NCBI GenBank assembly: GCA_036747335.1
Contig: DAIOCL010000002.1
Span: 21,632-85,631, forward strand
DNA from: UBA4660 sp002405435
GTDB taxonomy: Bacteria; Bacteroidota; Bacteroidia; Flavobacteriales_D; Sanyastnellaceae
Direction: 5' to 3'
Length of the DNA stretch: 64,000 nucleotides
The translations under genes were made by a program, and so were the position numbers. The notes under the pieces are model-generated. The model was not told the DNA's origin. It worked only from the letters and a program-made list of their open reading frames with translations, and ran no database searches. This document shows positions 51,745-60,994 of this stretch, in pieces; within the stretch, counting starts at the first letter, position 1, and the number at the start of each line of letters is the position of its first letter.

Positions 51745-53088
51745 TCACTGTTGGCCGGTTGTCCATTCATAACGGAAGCCGCATTGACCAAATTGCGGGT
51801 CAACCCGCACGTAGGTCCGCTGCAGGGCTTCGCCGATCCATTCGTCCATCGCTTTGCCGGAAGCCTCATTGGTAGCCATATTCTGAAACATCAGGTAGTC
51901 TTCCTTGAGGTTGGCAATGTGAGCGGGATAGCGCTCGTCGAGCCGGTAGATAACCCAGGCCGTAGAGCCGTCAGGAAAATCTACCAATACCGGATCGGTG
52001 ATTTCGCCCGGCTTGAGCTTTTCGAGCATAAACCAGGTATTTACATCCACGTCGCCCGCCTCCATGGCATTTCCCCCGCTCGACATATTGATTACCCGGC
52101 CTTCCTGGTTGCGTGTGCCCTCATCGGTACTGAACTTCACGGCCGCCTGCGCAAAAGTGATTTTTCCTGACCTCAGCTGAACCCCCAGGGTATCAAGCCG
52201 CGTTTTTGCCTCGGTCAAGTCACGGGAAGAAGGCTTCGGGTTCATCAGGATGTGGCAGGCCTCGTAAAAATCACCGCGCTTTTCAATCACTTTTACAAAG
52301 TGGTATCCGAATTCGGTCTTGAAAATGGGAGAATACTGTCCCTCCGGTGTATTGAATACGGCCGCCTCATATTCGGGTGCGAAAGTGCCTTTGCGCTGGA
52401 GCGGATAGCAACCACCCTTGTTCTTCGATCCGGGGTCTTCGCTCCACTTACTCGCCTGAATAGACATGAGGGTCTTGCCCTTGGAAAGGTCAGTGCGGAT
52501 AGAGTCGAGAAAATTGCGCACGCGCTCCTGCTCGCCCAGCGTAACCTGCGGCTTGATAACAATCTGCGAATACTCTATTTTTTGCGGAATCAGCGGCAGG
52601 CTGTCGGTCGGAATGGTATTGAAAAACCCTATTACGTCAGATGGAGTCACCTTCTCGCCACCAAATAACTGTGCCCTTTCACGCTCATAAAGCAACTCGT
52701 CGCGTATGTCGTCACGGAACTCTTCCTTCCATTCGGTAATGCTCTTTCCGTAGTATGTCTCAAACTCCTCGACCGTGGAGAAATACCCGAGAAACTGGTT
52801 CATCCTGCGGTCAATTTCAGCCTCCACCTCGCTGTCGGCTACTTCCACTGAATCGAGCCGCGCCTGGTGAATGACGAGTTTGCGCAACAGGAGGTTTTCA
52901 AGCAGGCCGCACTTTTCCGATTCCATGAGCTGCGCTCCTTCCGATGACTGAAGGGCTGTCGCCTCCAGCTCACTCAACAGGGTGATTTCGTCTCCCGTCA
53001 CGGCAATAATCTTGTCGATCAATTCTCCTTTCTGCTGCGCTGCCAGCATAGCCGGTAAGAAGAAAAACAGTATGGCTGACTTTTTCAT
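51745..53088 (-). CDS. SurA-like periplasmic peptidyl-prolyl isomerase
   Basis: A 447-residue periplasmic chaperone/isomerase with a signal peptide (MKKSAILFFFLPAMLAAQ). The N-terminal SurA-type helical domain (GELIDKIIAVTGDEITLLSE) is followed by two parvulin domains (from about residue 175, with GGCYPLQRKGTFAPEYE and FKTEFGYHFVKVIEKRGD; and from about 275, with ACHILMNPKPSS). SurA delivers outer-membrane proteins to the BAM complex. The start overlaps the previous gene by ATGA. It is the third of three consecutive isomerase-type genes. Confidence 0.9.
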   Translation of the reverse strand: MKKSAILFFFLPAMLAAQQKGELIDKIIAVTGDEITLLSELEATALQSSEGAQLMESEKCGLLENLLLRKLVIHQARLDSVEVADSEVEAEIDRRMNQFLGYFSTVEEFETYYGKSITEWKEEFRDDIRDELLYERERAQLFGGEKVTPSDVIGFFNTIPTDSLPLIPQKIEYSQIVIKPQVTLGEQERVRNFLDSIRTDLSKGKTLMSIQASKWSEDPGSKNKGGCYPLQRKGTFAPEYEAAVFNTPEGQYSPIFKTEFGYHFVKVIEKRGDFYEACHILMNPKPSSRDLTEAKTRLDTLGVQLRSGKITFAQAAVKFSTDEGTRNQEGRVINMSSGGNAMEAGDVDVNTWFMLEKLKPGEITDPVLVDFPDGSTAWVIYRLDERYPAHIANLKEDYLMFQNMATNEASGKAMDEWIGEALQRTYVRVDPQFGQCGFRYEWTTGQQ

Positions 53089-53957
53089 TTTTCTGTTTGG
53101 TGAAAAAACTCAATCTCTTTTTTACTCACGGCCTCGTTGTACAAATCATCGCGCATCTTTCCCAGCAGCGCCGACTTCCGCTGGTTAAGAATAAGCCCGC
53201 GTATCTTCTCCCTTTCAAAACTCAGCGGCGACACGGTGCCGTTCAGCAAAAAATCAGTAATGGTAAGCAGATAGTAATTATTGCCCTCCTCAAACTCCAC
53301 GGTTTTGTTTTTCTTCAGAAACCGCTCCACGTTAAAAATCTCCACCGGAATTTGCGCCTGCAACTCGTTGAGGAACATCCAGCGGTCTTCGTCGAAGAAA
53401 TAAGAGGCGTTGTGGGTGGTGCAAAAGGAAATCCACTTAACCAGGTCAGCAGGATCAGAAGATAAAAACAACTTTTTGAGGGTTTTCAGCTCCGGATGTT
53501 CTGTCGGCAAGGTGCAAAACTTGACCTTCACGATGTAGTCGCGCAACTGAAAATTCTGCTTGTTGGCGTCGTAATACGCCTCTATCTCCGCCTGGGTCAC
53601 GATGGTATCCAGTTTCTGCCTGATGATTTCTTCTTCGTAAGCATAAATCAACAGCGACTTGCGGTAACTCTCTATCAGCTCGTCAAAGTTCTGCTGGGTC
53701 TCCGGTAAGTTGGCCTCTGCCGTGGCGATCACGGCCTGTTCGCGCGCCCATGAGTTGATATATGATTCTGCGAGCACCGCGCTGTCTGCTGCCGTAGTGC
53801 CATCCGGAATCATGCCCTGCAACTGCTCCCAGGTGAGTATGCGGTCGCCCATGCTGGCTACCAGGCCCGAACTGTCATTCCGGCCGCCGCATGCGCAAAG
53901 TGCAAGCAGGCAAAGCGCTGACAAGGCCGGACCCACCGGAACGGAAAACTTCCACAT
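53085..53957 (-). CDS. SurA N-domain-like periplasmic lipoprotein
   Basis: A 290-residue protein with a lipoprotein-type signal (LSALCLLALCACGG). The mature part opens VASMGDRILTWEQLQG and is helical like the SurA/PrsA N-terminal chaperone domain, with a long helix pair (LIESYRKSLLIYAYEEEII). A parvulin domain is not evident: the region where it would be (QLRDYIVKVKFCTLPTEHPE) lacks the usual G-x-H/F-x-x-x-V pattern. It is probably a chaperone-only member. It sits three bases downstream of the large isomerase gene and overlaps the SurA-like gene by four bases. Confidence 0.8.
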   Translation of the reverse strand: MWKFSVPVGPALSALCLLALCACGGRNDSSGLVASMGDRILTWEQLQGMIPDGTTAADSAVLAESYINSWAREQAVIATAEANLPETQQNFDELIESYRKSLLIYAYEEEIIRQKLDTIVTQAEIEAYYDANKQNFQLRDYIVKVKFCTLPTEHPELKTLKKLFLSSDPADLVKWISFCTTHNASYFFDEDRWMFLNELQAQIPVEIFNVERFLKKNKTVEFEEGNNYYLLTITDFLLNGTVSPLSFEREKIRGLILNQRKSALLGKMRDDLYNEAVSKKEIEFFHQTEK

Positions 53958-53960
53958 GGA

Positions 53961-55892
53961 CTAGCGTATGGAGTACAATACCTCCCGGTTGACGGTGTAG
54001 GTGTAAGTTTTACGAAGCTCCTTGATCCACTCCTGTTCGAGGTAATTCTGGTAGTCGCTGGTCACAATGCCCTTGCATTCCTCGAGTTTTTTCGGCGCAG
54101 GCGGCGCGATGTTCCTGATGTCAACCAGCACTACCTGACCATTTACCGTTACCGGCTTGCTCAGGCCCGGCACCCAGTTGACCTTGCCGAGGATGTCGCG
54201 CTCTTCCCGCGCAAACAATCCCTCCTCCACCTGCAGGTTGAGTTTGGAGTTTTTATTCAACTCACCGGCAATGGCGTTCCTGTCCTTGCCCTGCGCGAGC
54301 ATGTTCTGCAACTGGCGGGCAATATCATCGCCCGAACAGGTGTACATGACCACATCGGCGCGCTCGGGCCACATATATTTTTCCGTATTCGACCTGAAAT
54401 ATTCCTCTATGCCCAGGGAGTCCTTCACCGCCTTGCTCCACACTTTCTTGTCCGTAAGTTCAAACAACAGAATGCCCTCACGGTACTCGTTCATCAGCAG
54501 CCTGAAGGCATCGTGCTTTTGCTCCAGCCGGGCATCTTCGTAAGCGATAATGGCATCTTCACAAAAGTCCCGGCCCTCTGCCATAACATAGTCGTAAGGC
54601 CCCAGTTTGCTACGCACCCCTGTGCGCTGCTGAAGGTGGCTGATGAATGCTTTCATCTTTACGGAATTACCCGCCAGGGTGTAGAGGTTTTGTTTCGGGA
54701 TTTTTTTGCCCGCATCAATTTTTCCCTCAAACACCGATGTGTCAGCGCGTGCCGCCAGTTGCTTCAGGGCCGCTTCGTTCATAGAATACTGGTACTCCTT
54801 TTTGAGTTTTTCGATAAAGGAAGCGCGGGTTTTTTCTGCCCTTGAATCTTTGGATACACGTGTCTTGAGTTCTTTCTCTGCTTCCTTGAATGAGGCTACG
54901 GGCTTAAGGCCAAGTCGCTTGACAATATGCCATCCGTATTCGGTCTGGAAGGGCTCACTGAAGGCGCCGTCGTAGGTAAGGGCAAAGGAACGGTTTTCAA
55001 ATTCGGGCACCATCTTGCCGGTGCCGAATGCAGGCAACTCTCCGCCCTTTTTGTTGCTGCTGCCGTCTTCGCTGAACTTGAGGGCCAGGTCTTCGAAACT
55101 CTCGCCCGATTTCAGTTTCGTATGGATTTCCCGAATGCGCGCTTCCGCATCGCCGGGCTTGTCTTTCTTGTCCTTCAGCATGATATGCGCCACGCGAATT
55201 TCGCCGCGGGCCGCGCGCTTGTCCGTCACCTTGATAATGTGGTACCCGTACTTGGTGCGCACCGGCTGAGACACTGCGCCTACCGGGGTTTTCCAGGCTG
55301 CATCTTCAAACGGATAGACCATCTGAAACACGGTAAAATAGCCGAGATCACCTCCGTTGTCCTTCGCAGATGGATCTTCACTTCCGTCTCTGCCCTTGGC
55401 AACCGCCGTAAAATCTTCGCCGGCCAGAATCTTCGCACGCAGCGCACTTATTTTCTCCCAGGCCCTGGCCGTATCTGCCGGCGTTGCCGAAGGATCTACC
55501 TTGATGAGAATATGGCTGGCCCTGATCTCCTCGGTGCTTCGCTGGTATGCTTCTGCAACGAGTTCGTTGAGCAGGTCGGCATCGGTCAGGTACGGACGCG
55601 CCAATTGCACGCGATACCCGCTGAGCTCCTGCAGGTATTTCTGCACGGTGTCGTAACCCAGGTCTTTCGCGGCACGGACCTTCATCTTAAAGTTGATAAA
55701 CATCTCCATGTACTCGTCCAGTGCCTTAGGGGTAATGGCCGAATCGCGGTTGTTCTTGCGGAAGATGTTTTCAAATTCTTCCAGGGTAACGTTTTCGCCT
55801 TGCAGCGAAAGCACCACCTGGCTCTTTTGTGCGCCTGATGTCAGGGAGGTGAGCAGGCACAGAACAGCAATAATGAGTGTTGTCGGTTTCAT
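53961..55892 (-). CDS. Periplasmic peptidyl-prolyl isomerase with two parvulin domains
   Basis: A 643-residue exported protein; ATG 55892 is chosen because it starts a signal peptide (MKPTTLIIAVLCLLTSLTSG), four codons inside a longer frame. An N-terminal chaperone helix region (LEEFENIFRKNNRD) is followed by two parvulin domains at roughly residues 125-230 (ASHILIKVD, GDLGYFTVFQMVYPFED, TKYGYHIIKVTD) and 232-335 (VAHIMLKDKKD, GELPAFGTGKMVPEFE, TEYGWHIVKRL). A long C-terminal helical part of ~300 residues ends in LRKTYTYTVNREVLYSI. It probably helps outer-membrane protein folding and leads a three-gene chaperone operon. Confidence 0.9.
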   Translation of the reverse strand: MKPTTLIIAVLCLLTSLTSGAQKSQVVLSLQGENVTLEEFENIFRKNNRDSAITPKALDEYMEMFINFKMKVRAAKDLGYDTVQKYLQELSGYRVQLARPYLTDADLLNELVAEAYQRSTEEIRASHILIKVDPSATPADTARAWEKISALRAKILAGEDFTAVAKGRDGSEDPSAKDNGGDLGYFTVFQMVYPFEDAAWKTPVGAVSQPVRTKYGYHIIKVTDKRAARGEIRVAHIMLKDKKDKPGDAEARIREIHTKLKSGESFEDLALKFSEDGSSNKKGGELPAFGTGKMVPEFENRSFALTYDGAFSEPFQTEYGWHIVKRLGLKPVASFKEAEKELKTRVSKDSRAEKTRASFIEKLKKEYQYSMNEAALKQLAARADTSVFEGKIDAGKKIPKQNLYTLAGNSVKMKAFISHLQQRTGVRSKLGPYDYVMAEGRDFCEDAIIAYEDARLEQKHDAFRLLMNEYREGILLFELTDKKVWSKAVKDSLGIEEYFRSNTEKYMWPERADVVMYTCSGDDIARQLQNMLAQGKDRNAIAGELNKNSKLNLQVEEGLFAREERDILGKVNWVPGLSKPVTVNGQVVLVDIRNIAPPAPKKLEECKGIVTSDYQNYLEQEWIKELRKTYTYTVNREVLYSIR

Positions 55893-55915
55893 ACAGGATA
55901 TCAATTAACGGGGGT

Positions 55916-55923
55916 CAAATGTA
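55916..55923 (-). promoter_or_regulatory. -7 promoter box (TACATTTG)
   Basis: A TAnnTTTG match on the minus strand 23 bases before the ATG of the first isomerase gene. Confidence 0.5.
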
Positions 55924-56026
55924 GTCGTCTGTTTCTCAATAAATTGTTAGCAATACGGGGCAACCCTACCTCTGCTTTTGCTCAGGTACGGCCCGGTTAT
56001 GCCGGTAGCGGCTGGTCTCATGGTTC

Positions 56027-57499
56027 TTATACAAAGCTATAGTTGGGCGCCTCACGGGTGATGACCACGTCGTGGGGATGGCTCTCGCGCATGCCCGCAG
56101 CGGATATACGCACAAACTTTGCCTTTTTCAGCGACGTGAGGTCGGGCGCGCCGCAGTAGCCCATGCCCGCCCGCAGTCCGCCGTTTACCTGGTACATCAC
56201 TTCCTGAACGCTGCCCTTGAAAGGGACACGGCCCGAAATGCCTTCTGGAACCAGTTTTTTTATGTCGTCTTCGGCATCCTGAAAATACCGGTCTTTCGAA
56301 CCGTGTTGCATGGCCTCGACCGAGCCCATACCGCGGTATGACTTAAACCGCCGGCCTTCATAGATAATGGTCTCGCCGGGTGACTCTTCCGTGCCGGCCA
56401 ACATCGAGCCCACCATCACCGTGGCGGCGCCGCCGGCCAGGGCCTTGACAATATCTCCGGTGTACCGGATGCCGCCATCGGCAATCACCGGCACTTCCTC
56501 CCCGATTTCAGAAGCCACGTCCATCACGGCAAAGAGTTGCGGAACCCCCACTCCGGCGATGATGCGGGTGGTGCAGATGGAGCCCGGGCCCACCCCGACC
56601 TTAACGGCATCGGCGCCGGCCTCTACCAAGGCCCTGGCAGCCTCCGCTGTGGCAATGTTGCCCACCACGATGTCAACCGTTTCGGCGTATTTTTCCTTGA
56701 GCGTTCTGAGCATGCGGATGACCCCGGCAGAATGCCCGTGCGCCGTGTCGAGCACCAGGGCGTCGGCACCGGCCTTGACCAGCGCATCGGCGCGCTCGAG
56801 CGTGTCGTGGGTTACCCCGATGGCCGCAGCCACCCGCAGGCGGCCAAAGCTGTCTTTACAGGAATGCGGGTATTTCCGCAATTTGATGATGTCTTTATAG
56901 GTCACCAGGCCCACCAGCCGGCCCTCGTCGTCGACCACCGGAAGCTTTTCAATCTTATGCTGCTGCAGCATGGCCTCCGCGGCAGCCAGGTCTGACCCTT
57001 TCTTTGTGGTTATCAGTGTCTTACTGGTCATAACCTCAGAAATCGGACGGTCAAATTTCTTTTCGAAACGCAGGTCGCGGTTGGTGACGATGCCGACCAG
57101 CCGGCCACCCTCTTCGACCACGGGTATACCGCCGATCCGGTGGTCTGCCATGATCTTCAACGCATCACTGACCTGCGCCGAGGCAGGTAAGGTGATGGGG
57201 TCCTTGATCATACCGCTCTCCGAACGTTTCACCCGGCGCACCTCATTGGCCTGGGCGGCAATGCCCATGTTTTTGTGGATGACCCCGATACCTCCGGCGC
57301 GCGCCATGGCAACGGCCATTTCGCTTTCGGTCACGGTATCCATAGCGGCAGAAACCACCGGCAGGTTCAACTCAATGTTGCGGGAAAACTTCGAACGAAG
57401 GGATACTTCGCGGGGAAGCACTTCTGAATAAGCGGGAATGAGCAATACGTCATCGTACGTAAGCCCGTCGCCTACAATTTTTTCGGATCGGAAAGACAT
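56027..57499 (-). CDS. guaB: Inosine-5'-monophosphate dehydrogenase
   Basis: GuaB oxidises IMP to XMP with NAD, the committed step of GMP synthesis. The 490 residues are full length. The N-terminal barrel strand LTYDDVLLIPAYSEVLP and VSAAMDTVTE are followed by two CBS domains (ALKIMADHRIGGIPVVEE; AEAMLQQHKIEKLPVVDDE). The catalytic loop GPGSICTTRIIAGVGVPQ has the active-site Cys, and the phosphate-binding DGGIRYTGDIVKALAGGA and the flap YRGMGSVEAM are present. It is upstream of the isomerase genes on the same strand, but those have their own promoter box. Confidence 0.98.
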   Translation of the reverse strand: MSFRSEKIVGDGLTYDDVLLIPAYSEVLPREVSLRSKFSRNIELNLPVVSAAMDTVTESEMAVAMARAGGIGVIHKNMGIAAQANEVRRVKRSESGMIKDPITLPASAQVSDALKIMADHRIGGIPVVEEGGRLVGIVTNRDLRFEKKFDRPISEVMTSKTLITTKKGSDLAAAEAMLQQHKIEKLPVVDDEGRLVGLVTYKDIIKLRKYPHSCKDSFGRLRVAAAIGVTHDTLERADALVKAGADALVLDTAHGHSAGVIRMLRTLKEKYAETVDIVVGNIATAEAARALVEAGADAVKVGVGPGSICTTRIIAGVGVPQLFAVMDVASEIGEEVPVIADGGIRYTGDIVKALAGGAATVMVGSMLAGTEESPGETIIYEGRRFKSYRGMGSVEAMQHGSKDRYFQDAEDDIKKLVPEGISGRVPFKGSVQEVMYQVNGGLRAGMGYCGAPDLTSLKKAKFVRISAAGMRESHPHDVVITREAPNYSFV

Positions 57500-57533
57500 G
57501 AACGTGTGAATTTACTTCTTGAATAAATTCGGG

Positions 57534-57541
57534 CAAATTTA
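57534..57541 (-). promoter_or_regulatory. -7 promoter box (TAAATTTG) of guaB
   Basis: A TAnnTTTG match on the minus strand 34 bases before the guaB ATG. Confidence 0.5.
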
Positions 57542-57615
57542 GTGATTTTGAGAGGCCGGAAACCTATTCGCCGAAAAGGCCTTCAGGGGGGCGTGTTGCC
57601 GCTGCCGCGCGGCCT

Positions 57616-58593
57616 TCAGAAGCAGCTGTCGATCACGGCCGAAATCAGTGCGGTTTTGTCGAGTCCGAAGACCCCCGCCTGCACGGGAATGATAGAGGCC
57701 TCTGAAAAACCGGGTACGGTATTGACCTCCACCACCACGGGCTCATCCTGCTGCACGATAAAATCCACGCGAATCATCCCGCGGCAGTCAAGCCGGGTGA
57801 AGATGTCTGCAGCAGCCTGCTGTATCCGGCGGGTAACCGCTTCAGATAGGCTGGCGGGCGTGATTTCGTCGGAGGCGCCCTCGTACTTGGCCTCGTAGTC
57901 AAAAAACTTTTTGCGCGGAATAATCTCCGTCACAGGCAGGGCCGTAGGCTTTCCGTTGTGCACGATGACCCCGCAGGTCACCTCCGTACCGCTAATAAAC
58001 TCCTCGATAATGGCCTGGCCATCTTCCTTCAGGGCCTTGTCGAGGGCCAGGTGAAGCTCGCCCGCCTCTTCCACCCGGCTGGCACCGATGCTCGATCCCC
58101 CGCAGTTGGGCTTTACAAAGCAGGGCAGTCCGACCGCCTGGGCAATGAACGAGGCGGAATAAGGCTCGTACCTCTTGATTACCAGCGACTTCGCTACGCG
58201 AAAACCCATAGCGCCCAATGTACGGGTGGTGGCTTTTTTATTGAAGGTGAGCGACATGTTGAGCACGTTCCCCGTGGTATAGGGCATGCCGATCATCTCA
58301 AAATACCCCTGCAGGAGCCCGTCCTCTCCCGGTGTGCCGTGGATGATGATGAATACGCCGTCGGGCCTGATGCTGCCCCCGGGGCCCGGAAACGAAAAAT
58401 CGTTTTTGTCCACCTCCACTTGCCGGCCCGACACTTCAGCGGTCCAACCCTCGCGGGCAATGTGCACCTTGTACGGCGTGAAGCGGTTGCGGTCGATGTG
58501 CTGCATGACCATGGCGGCACTGCGCATGGAAACAGCAGACTCGCGGCTGTATCCGCCGCATACCACGGCGATTGTTTTGTTTGGTTTCATCAT
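57616..58593 (-). CDS. ddl: D-alanine--D-alanine ligase
   Basis: Ddl joins two D-alanines with ATP for peptidoglycan precursor synthesis. The 325 residues follow the ATP-grasp plan: VVCGGYSRESAVSMRSA at the N-terminus, IIHGTPGEDGLLQGYFEM (substrate binding), FVKPNCGGSSIGASRV (ATP loop), EEFISGTEVTCGVI, and the metal-binding C-terminal region MIRVDFIVQQDEPVVVEVNT (quoted in part). Two adjacent ATGs (58593 and 58590) are possible starts. The gene is divergent from the C1B peptidase gene. It ends 116 bases upstream of guaB. Confidence 0.95.
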   Translation of the reverse strand: MMKPNKTIAVVCGGYSRESAVSMRSAAMVMQHIDRNRFTPYKVHIAREGWTAEVSGRQVEVDKNDFSFPGPGGSIRPDGVFIIIHGTPGEDGLLQGYFEMIGMPYTTGNVLNMSLTFNKKATTRTLGAMGFRVAKSLVIKRYEPYSASFIAQAVGLPCFVKPNCGGSSIGASRVEEAGELHLALDKALKEDGQAIIEEFISGTEVTCGVIVHNGKPTALPVTEIIPRKKFFDYEAKYEGASDEITPASLSEAVTRRIQQAAADIFTRLDCRGMIRVDFIVQQDEPVVVEVNTVPGFSEASIIPVQAGVFGLDKTALISAVIDSCF

Positions 58594-58706
58594 AGCGGAC
58601 AGGCCGGTGGCCGAATGTGTCAAAAGTGCACACTTTGCCCCCTGGCCCGGCCCTTTGTTCGGTGCGCTTTGAACATTTGTGCGTTAAAAGGGCCAGGGCT
58701 TAGTGC

Positions 58707-58714
58707 TACCTTTG
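58707..58714 (+). promoter_or_regulatory. -7 promoter box (TACCTTTG)
   Basis: A perfect TAnnTTTG match 25 bases before the ATG of the C1B peptidase gene. Confidence 0.55.
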
Positions 58715-58739
58715 CGGGAAAGAGTCTCTTATACCCACT

Positions 58740-59858
58740 ATGAAATTATTGTTGACCGTGCTGGCCGCAGCAGCGTTGTCGGGCCGGCTGATTGCTCAGG
58801 AAACCTCCGCCTACCAGTTTACCCCAACGGTAAGCCTGGAAGCCGCAGCCACCGAAGACCAGTGCGCCACGGGTACCTGCTGGAGTTTTGCCACCATCAG
58901 TTTTTTGGAAAGCGAGCTCATTAGACTGGGCAATGCCCCGGTTGACCTGAGCGAAATGTTTAATGTGCGCATGATGTATCCGCGCAAGGCAGACAGCTAT
59001 GTGCGCTTTCAGGGGAAACAGCAGTTTGGACCGGGCGGACTGATGCACGATGTGCTCAACACGGTGCGCGATTACGGACTGGTTCCGGAGGCCGCCTATA
59101 CCGGACTGGAAGCGGGCAACACGCGCCACGACCACGGCATGCTCGACCTTATGCTGGAAACCATAGTGAAAACCTCCCTCGAGAAAAAACTCAATGAAAA
59201 CGGCAACGAATGGAAAAAAGCCGTGGACGCATTGCTCGATGCCTACATCGGCCCGGCTCCGGCCGAATTCACCTACGGCGGAAAGCGGTATTCGCCTCAG
59301 GCCTTCCGCGATGAAATGAAGATCCGCCCCGATGATTATATCAGCCTGACCTCATTTACCCACCATCCCTACTACAGTCCCTTTGTGCTCGAAGTGCCCG
59401 ACAATTGGGCGAAGGGCTCGTTTTACAACGTCACGCTTGACGAACTGCAGCAGGTGGCCGACCACGCGCTGGCCAACGGATACACCATCGCCTGGGATGC
59501 CGACGTGAGTGAAAAGGGATTTTCCTTCCGCTACGGACTTGCCTTGCTGGCAGGTGACGAAACCCAAAAAGATGAGTGGGCAAAAAAAACCATCACCGAA
59601 AAGCCGGTCGATGCCGCTTCACGCCAGGCCGGTTTCGATGCCTTTCTCACCACCGACGACCACCTGATGCACATCACCGGCAAGGCGCGCGACCAAAACG
59701 GCAATGTTTATTACACCACCAAAAACTCATGGGGTACCGGCAACCCCTACAAGGGCTATCAATACGTGTCTCAGTCGTATTTCCGCGCCAAGACGGTCGG
59801 TATTGTGGTACACAAAGATGCACTGCCGAAGGAACTCCGAAACAAACTCGGGTTATGA
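58740..59858 (+). CDS. C1B family cysteine peptidase (bleomycin hydrolase / aminopeptidase C-like)
   Basis: A 372-residue papain-fold peptidase. A signal peptide is likely (MKLLLTVLAAAALSGRLIAQ), unusual for bleomycin hydrolases, which are cytosolic, but found in Bacteroidota members. The catalytic Cys47 lies in EDQCATGTCWSFATISFLE, the His near residue 310 in DDHLMHITGKARD, and the Asn near 328 in YYTTKNSWGTG. The middle has the family's large insert (FGPGGLMHDVLNTVRDYGL). It probably removes N-terminal residues from peptides in the periplasm. The stop overlaps the DUF4286 gene (ATGA). Confidence 0.92.
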   Translation: MKLLLTVLAAAALSGRLIAQETSAYQFTPTVSLEAAATEDQCATGTCWSFATISFLESELIRLGNAPVDLSEMFNVRMMYPRKADSYVRFQGKQQFGPGGLMHDVLNTVRDYGLVPEAAYTGLEAGNTRHDHGMLDLMLETIVKTSLEKKLNENGNEWKKAVDALLDAYIGPAPAEFTYGGKRYSPQAFRDEMKIRPDDYISLTSFTHHPYYSPFVLEVPDNWAKGSFYNVTLDELQQVADHALANGYTIAWDADVSEKGFSFRYGLALLAGDETQKDEWAKKTITEKPVDAASRQAGFDAFLTTDDHLMHITGKARDQNGNVYYTTKNSWGTGNPYKGYQYVSQSYFRAKTVGIVVHKDALPKELRNKLGL

Positions 59859-60202
59859 AACACCGCATTCTGTACAACGTAACCGTCAGCATCGACAAGG
59901 ATGTTGAAAAGGAATGGCTGGAGTGGATGAAAAAAGTCCATATCCCCGATGTGATGCGGACGGGCTTTTTTATAGAAAACAAAATCTGCCGTATTCATGC
60001 CCAAGAGGAAGGAGGCGTGAGTTATGCCATCCAGTACATGTGCCACAACATTCAAGACCTGGAAGAGTACCAGCAGCAGCATGCACCCCGGCTTCAGGAA
60101 GAACACACACGCCGTTATGGTGGAAAGTTTGCCGCCTTCCGCACGGTGCTGGAAATTGTGCACGAGCACAAACCCGCCATCACCGATCTGCATCCCAACT
60201 GA
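59855..60202 (+). CDS. DUF4286 family protein
   Basis: A 115-residue cytoplasmic protein of a Bacteroidota family with a ferredoxin-like (dimeric alpha-beta barrel) appearance. Typical stretches are ILYNVTVSIDKDVEKEWLEW, HIPDVMRTGFFIENKICRI, YAIQYMCHNIQDLEEYQ and the C-terminal FRTVLEIV. Function is unknown. It overlaps the peptidase gene by ATGA and precedes rsmA by 18 bases; the DUF4286-rsmA neighbourhood recurs in the phylum, so a link to ribosome maturation is possible but unproven. Confidence 0.88.
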   Translation: MKHRILYNVTVSIDKDVEKEWLEWMKKVHIPDVMRTGFFIENKICRIHAQEEGGVSYAIQYMCHNIQDLEEYQQQHAPRLQEEHTRRYGGKFAAFRTVLEIVHEHKPAITDLHPN

Positions 60203-60220
60203 CCGGGCGCAGCAGCAGGT

Positions 60221-60985
60221 ATGCATGTAAAGCCCAAAAAATTTCTCGGCCAGCACTTTCTGAAAAATGAAGACATCTGCGCGCGTATCTCGGCATCGAT
60301 TTGTTCGCCTGCAGCAATACCGCTATTGGAGATAGGGCCCGGCATGGGGGCCCTCACGCGTCACCTCATCGGGCGGGGCGGGCCGTTGACGGTCGTTGAG
60401 GTGGACGGCGAGTCAATCGCCTATTTGAAAAAACACTACCCCGAATCGGCTTTTCGCATCCTCAATGCCGACTTTCTGAAACTTCCACTCGAAGATTATT
60501 TCGATGGGCCTTTGGTCGTGGCCGGAAATTTTCCCTACAACATCTCTTCTCAGATTCTCTTTCGCGTGCTCGAATACAAGGACCGTATTCCCGAGGTGAT
60601 TGGTATGTTTCAGAAAGAGGTGGCGCAGCGCATTGCCAGCGGACCCGGTTCGCGCGATTACGGCATTCTTTCTGTGCTGATTCAGGCCTGGTACGATGCG
60701 CACTACCTGTTCACCGTGGGGCCGCAGGAGTTTATTCCTCCGCCTGCCGTAGACTCCGGTGTGCTCAGGCTCACGCGCAATACGCGCACGGACCTCGGCA
60801 TCGACCCCCGCTTTTTCACCACGGTCGTGAAGACTGCCTTCAACCAGCGGCGCAAAACCCTGCGCAACTCTCTGCGCCCCCTGCTGCGGGAAGATACCGA
60901 CCTTTCAGCGCCCGTTTTTACCCAACGCCCCGAACAACTCGGAGTGGAGGCATTTCTCGCACTGGCACGCACGTTGGCGCCTTGA
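60221..60985 (+). CDS. rsmA: 16S rRNA (adenine(1518)-N(6)/adenine(1519)-N(6))-dimethyltransferase RsmA
   Basis: RsmA (KsgA) dimethylates two adjacent adenines in helix 45 of 16S rRNA, a late checkpoint of 30S assembly. The 254 residues contain KPKKFLGQHFLKNEDIC at the N-terminus, the SAM-binding LEIGPGMGALTRHL, VEVDGESIAYL, the catalytic NFPYNISSQILFRVLEY and FIPPPAVDSGVLRLTRN. It is the last gene of the peptidase-DUF4286-rsmA unit and converges with the SDR gene with only nine bases between. Confidence 0.97.
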   Translation: MHVKPKKFLGQHFLKNEDICARISASICSPAAIPLLEIGPGMGALTRHLIGRGGPLTVVEVDGESIAYLKKHYPESAFRILNADFLKLPLEDYFDGPLVVAGNFPYNISSQILFRVLEYKDRIPEVIGMFQKEVAQRIASGPGSRDYGILSVLIQAWYDAHYLFTVGPQEFIPPPAVDSGVLRLTRNTRTDLGIDPRFFTTVVKTAFNQRRKTLRNSLRPLLREDTDLSAPVFTQRPEQLGVEAFLALARTLAP

Positions 60986-60994
60986 CCATGACGC

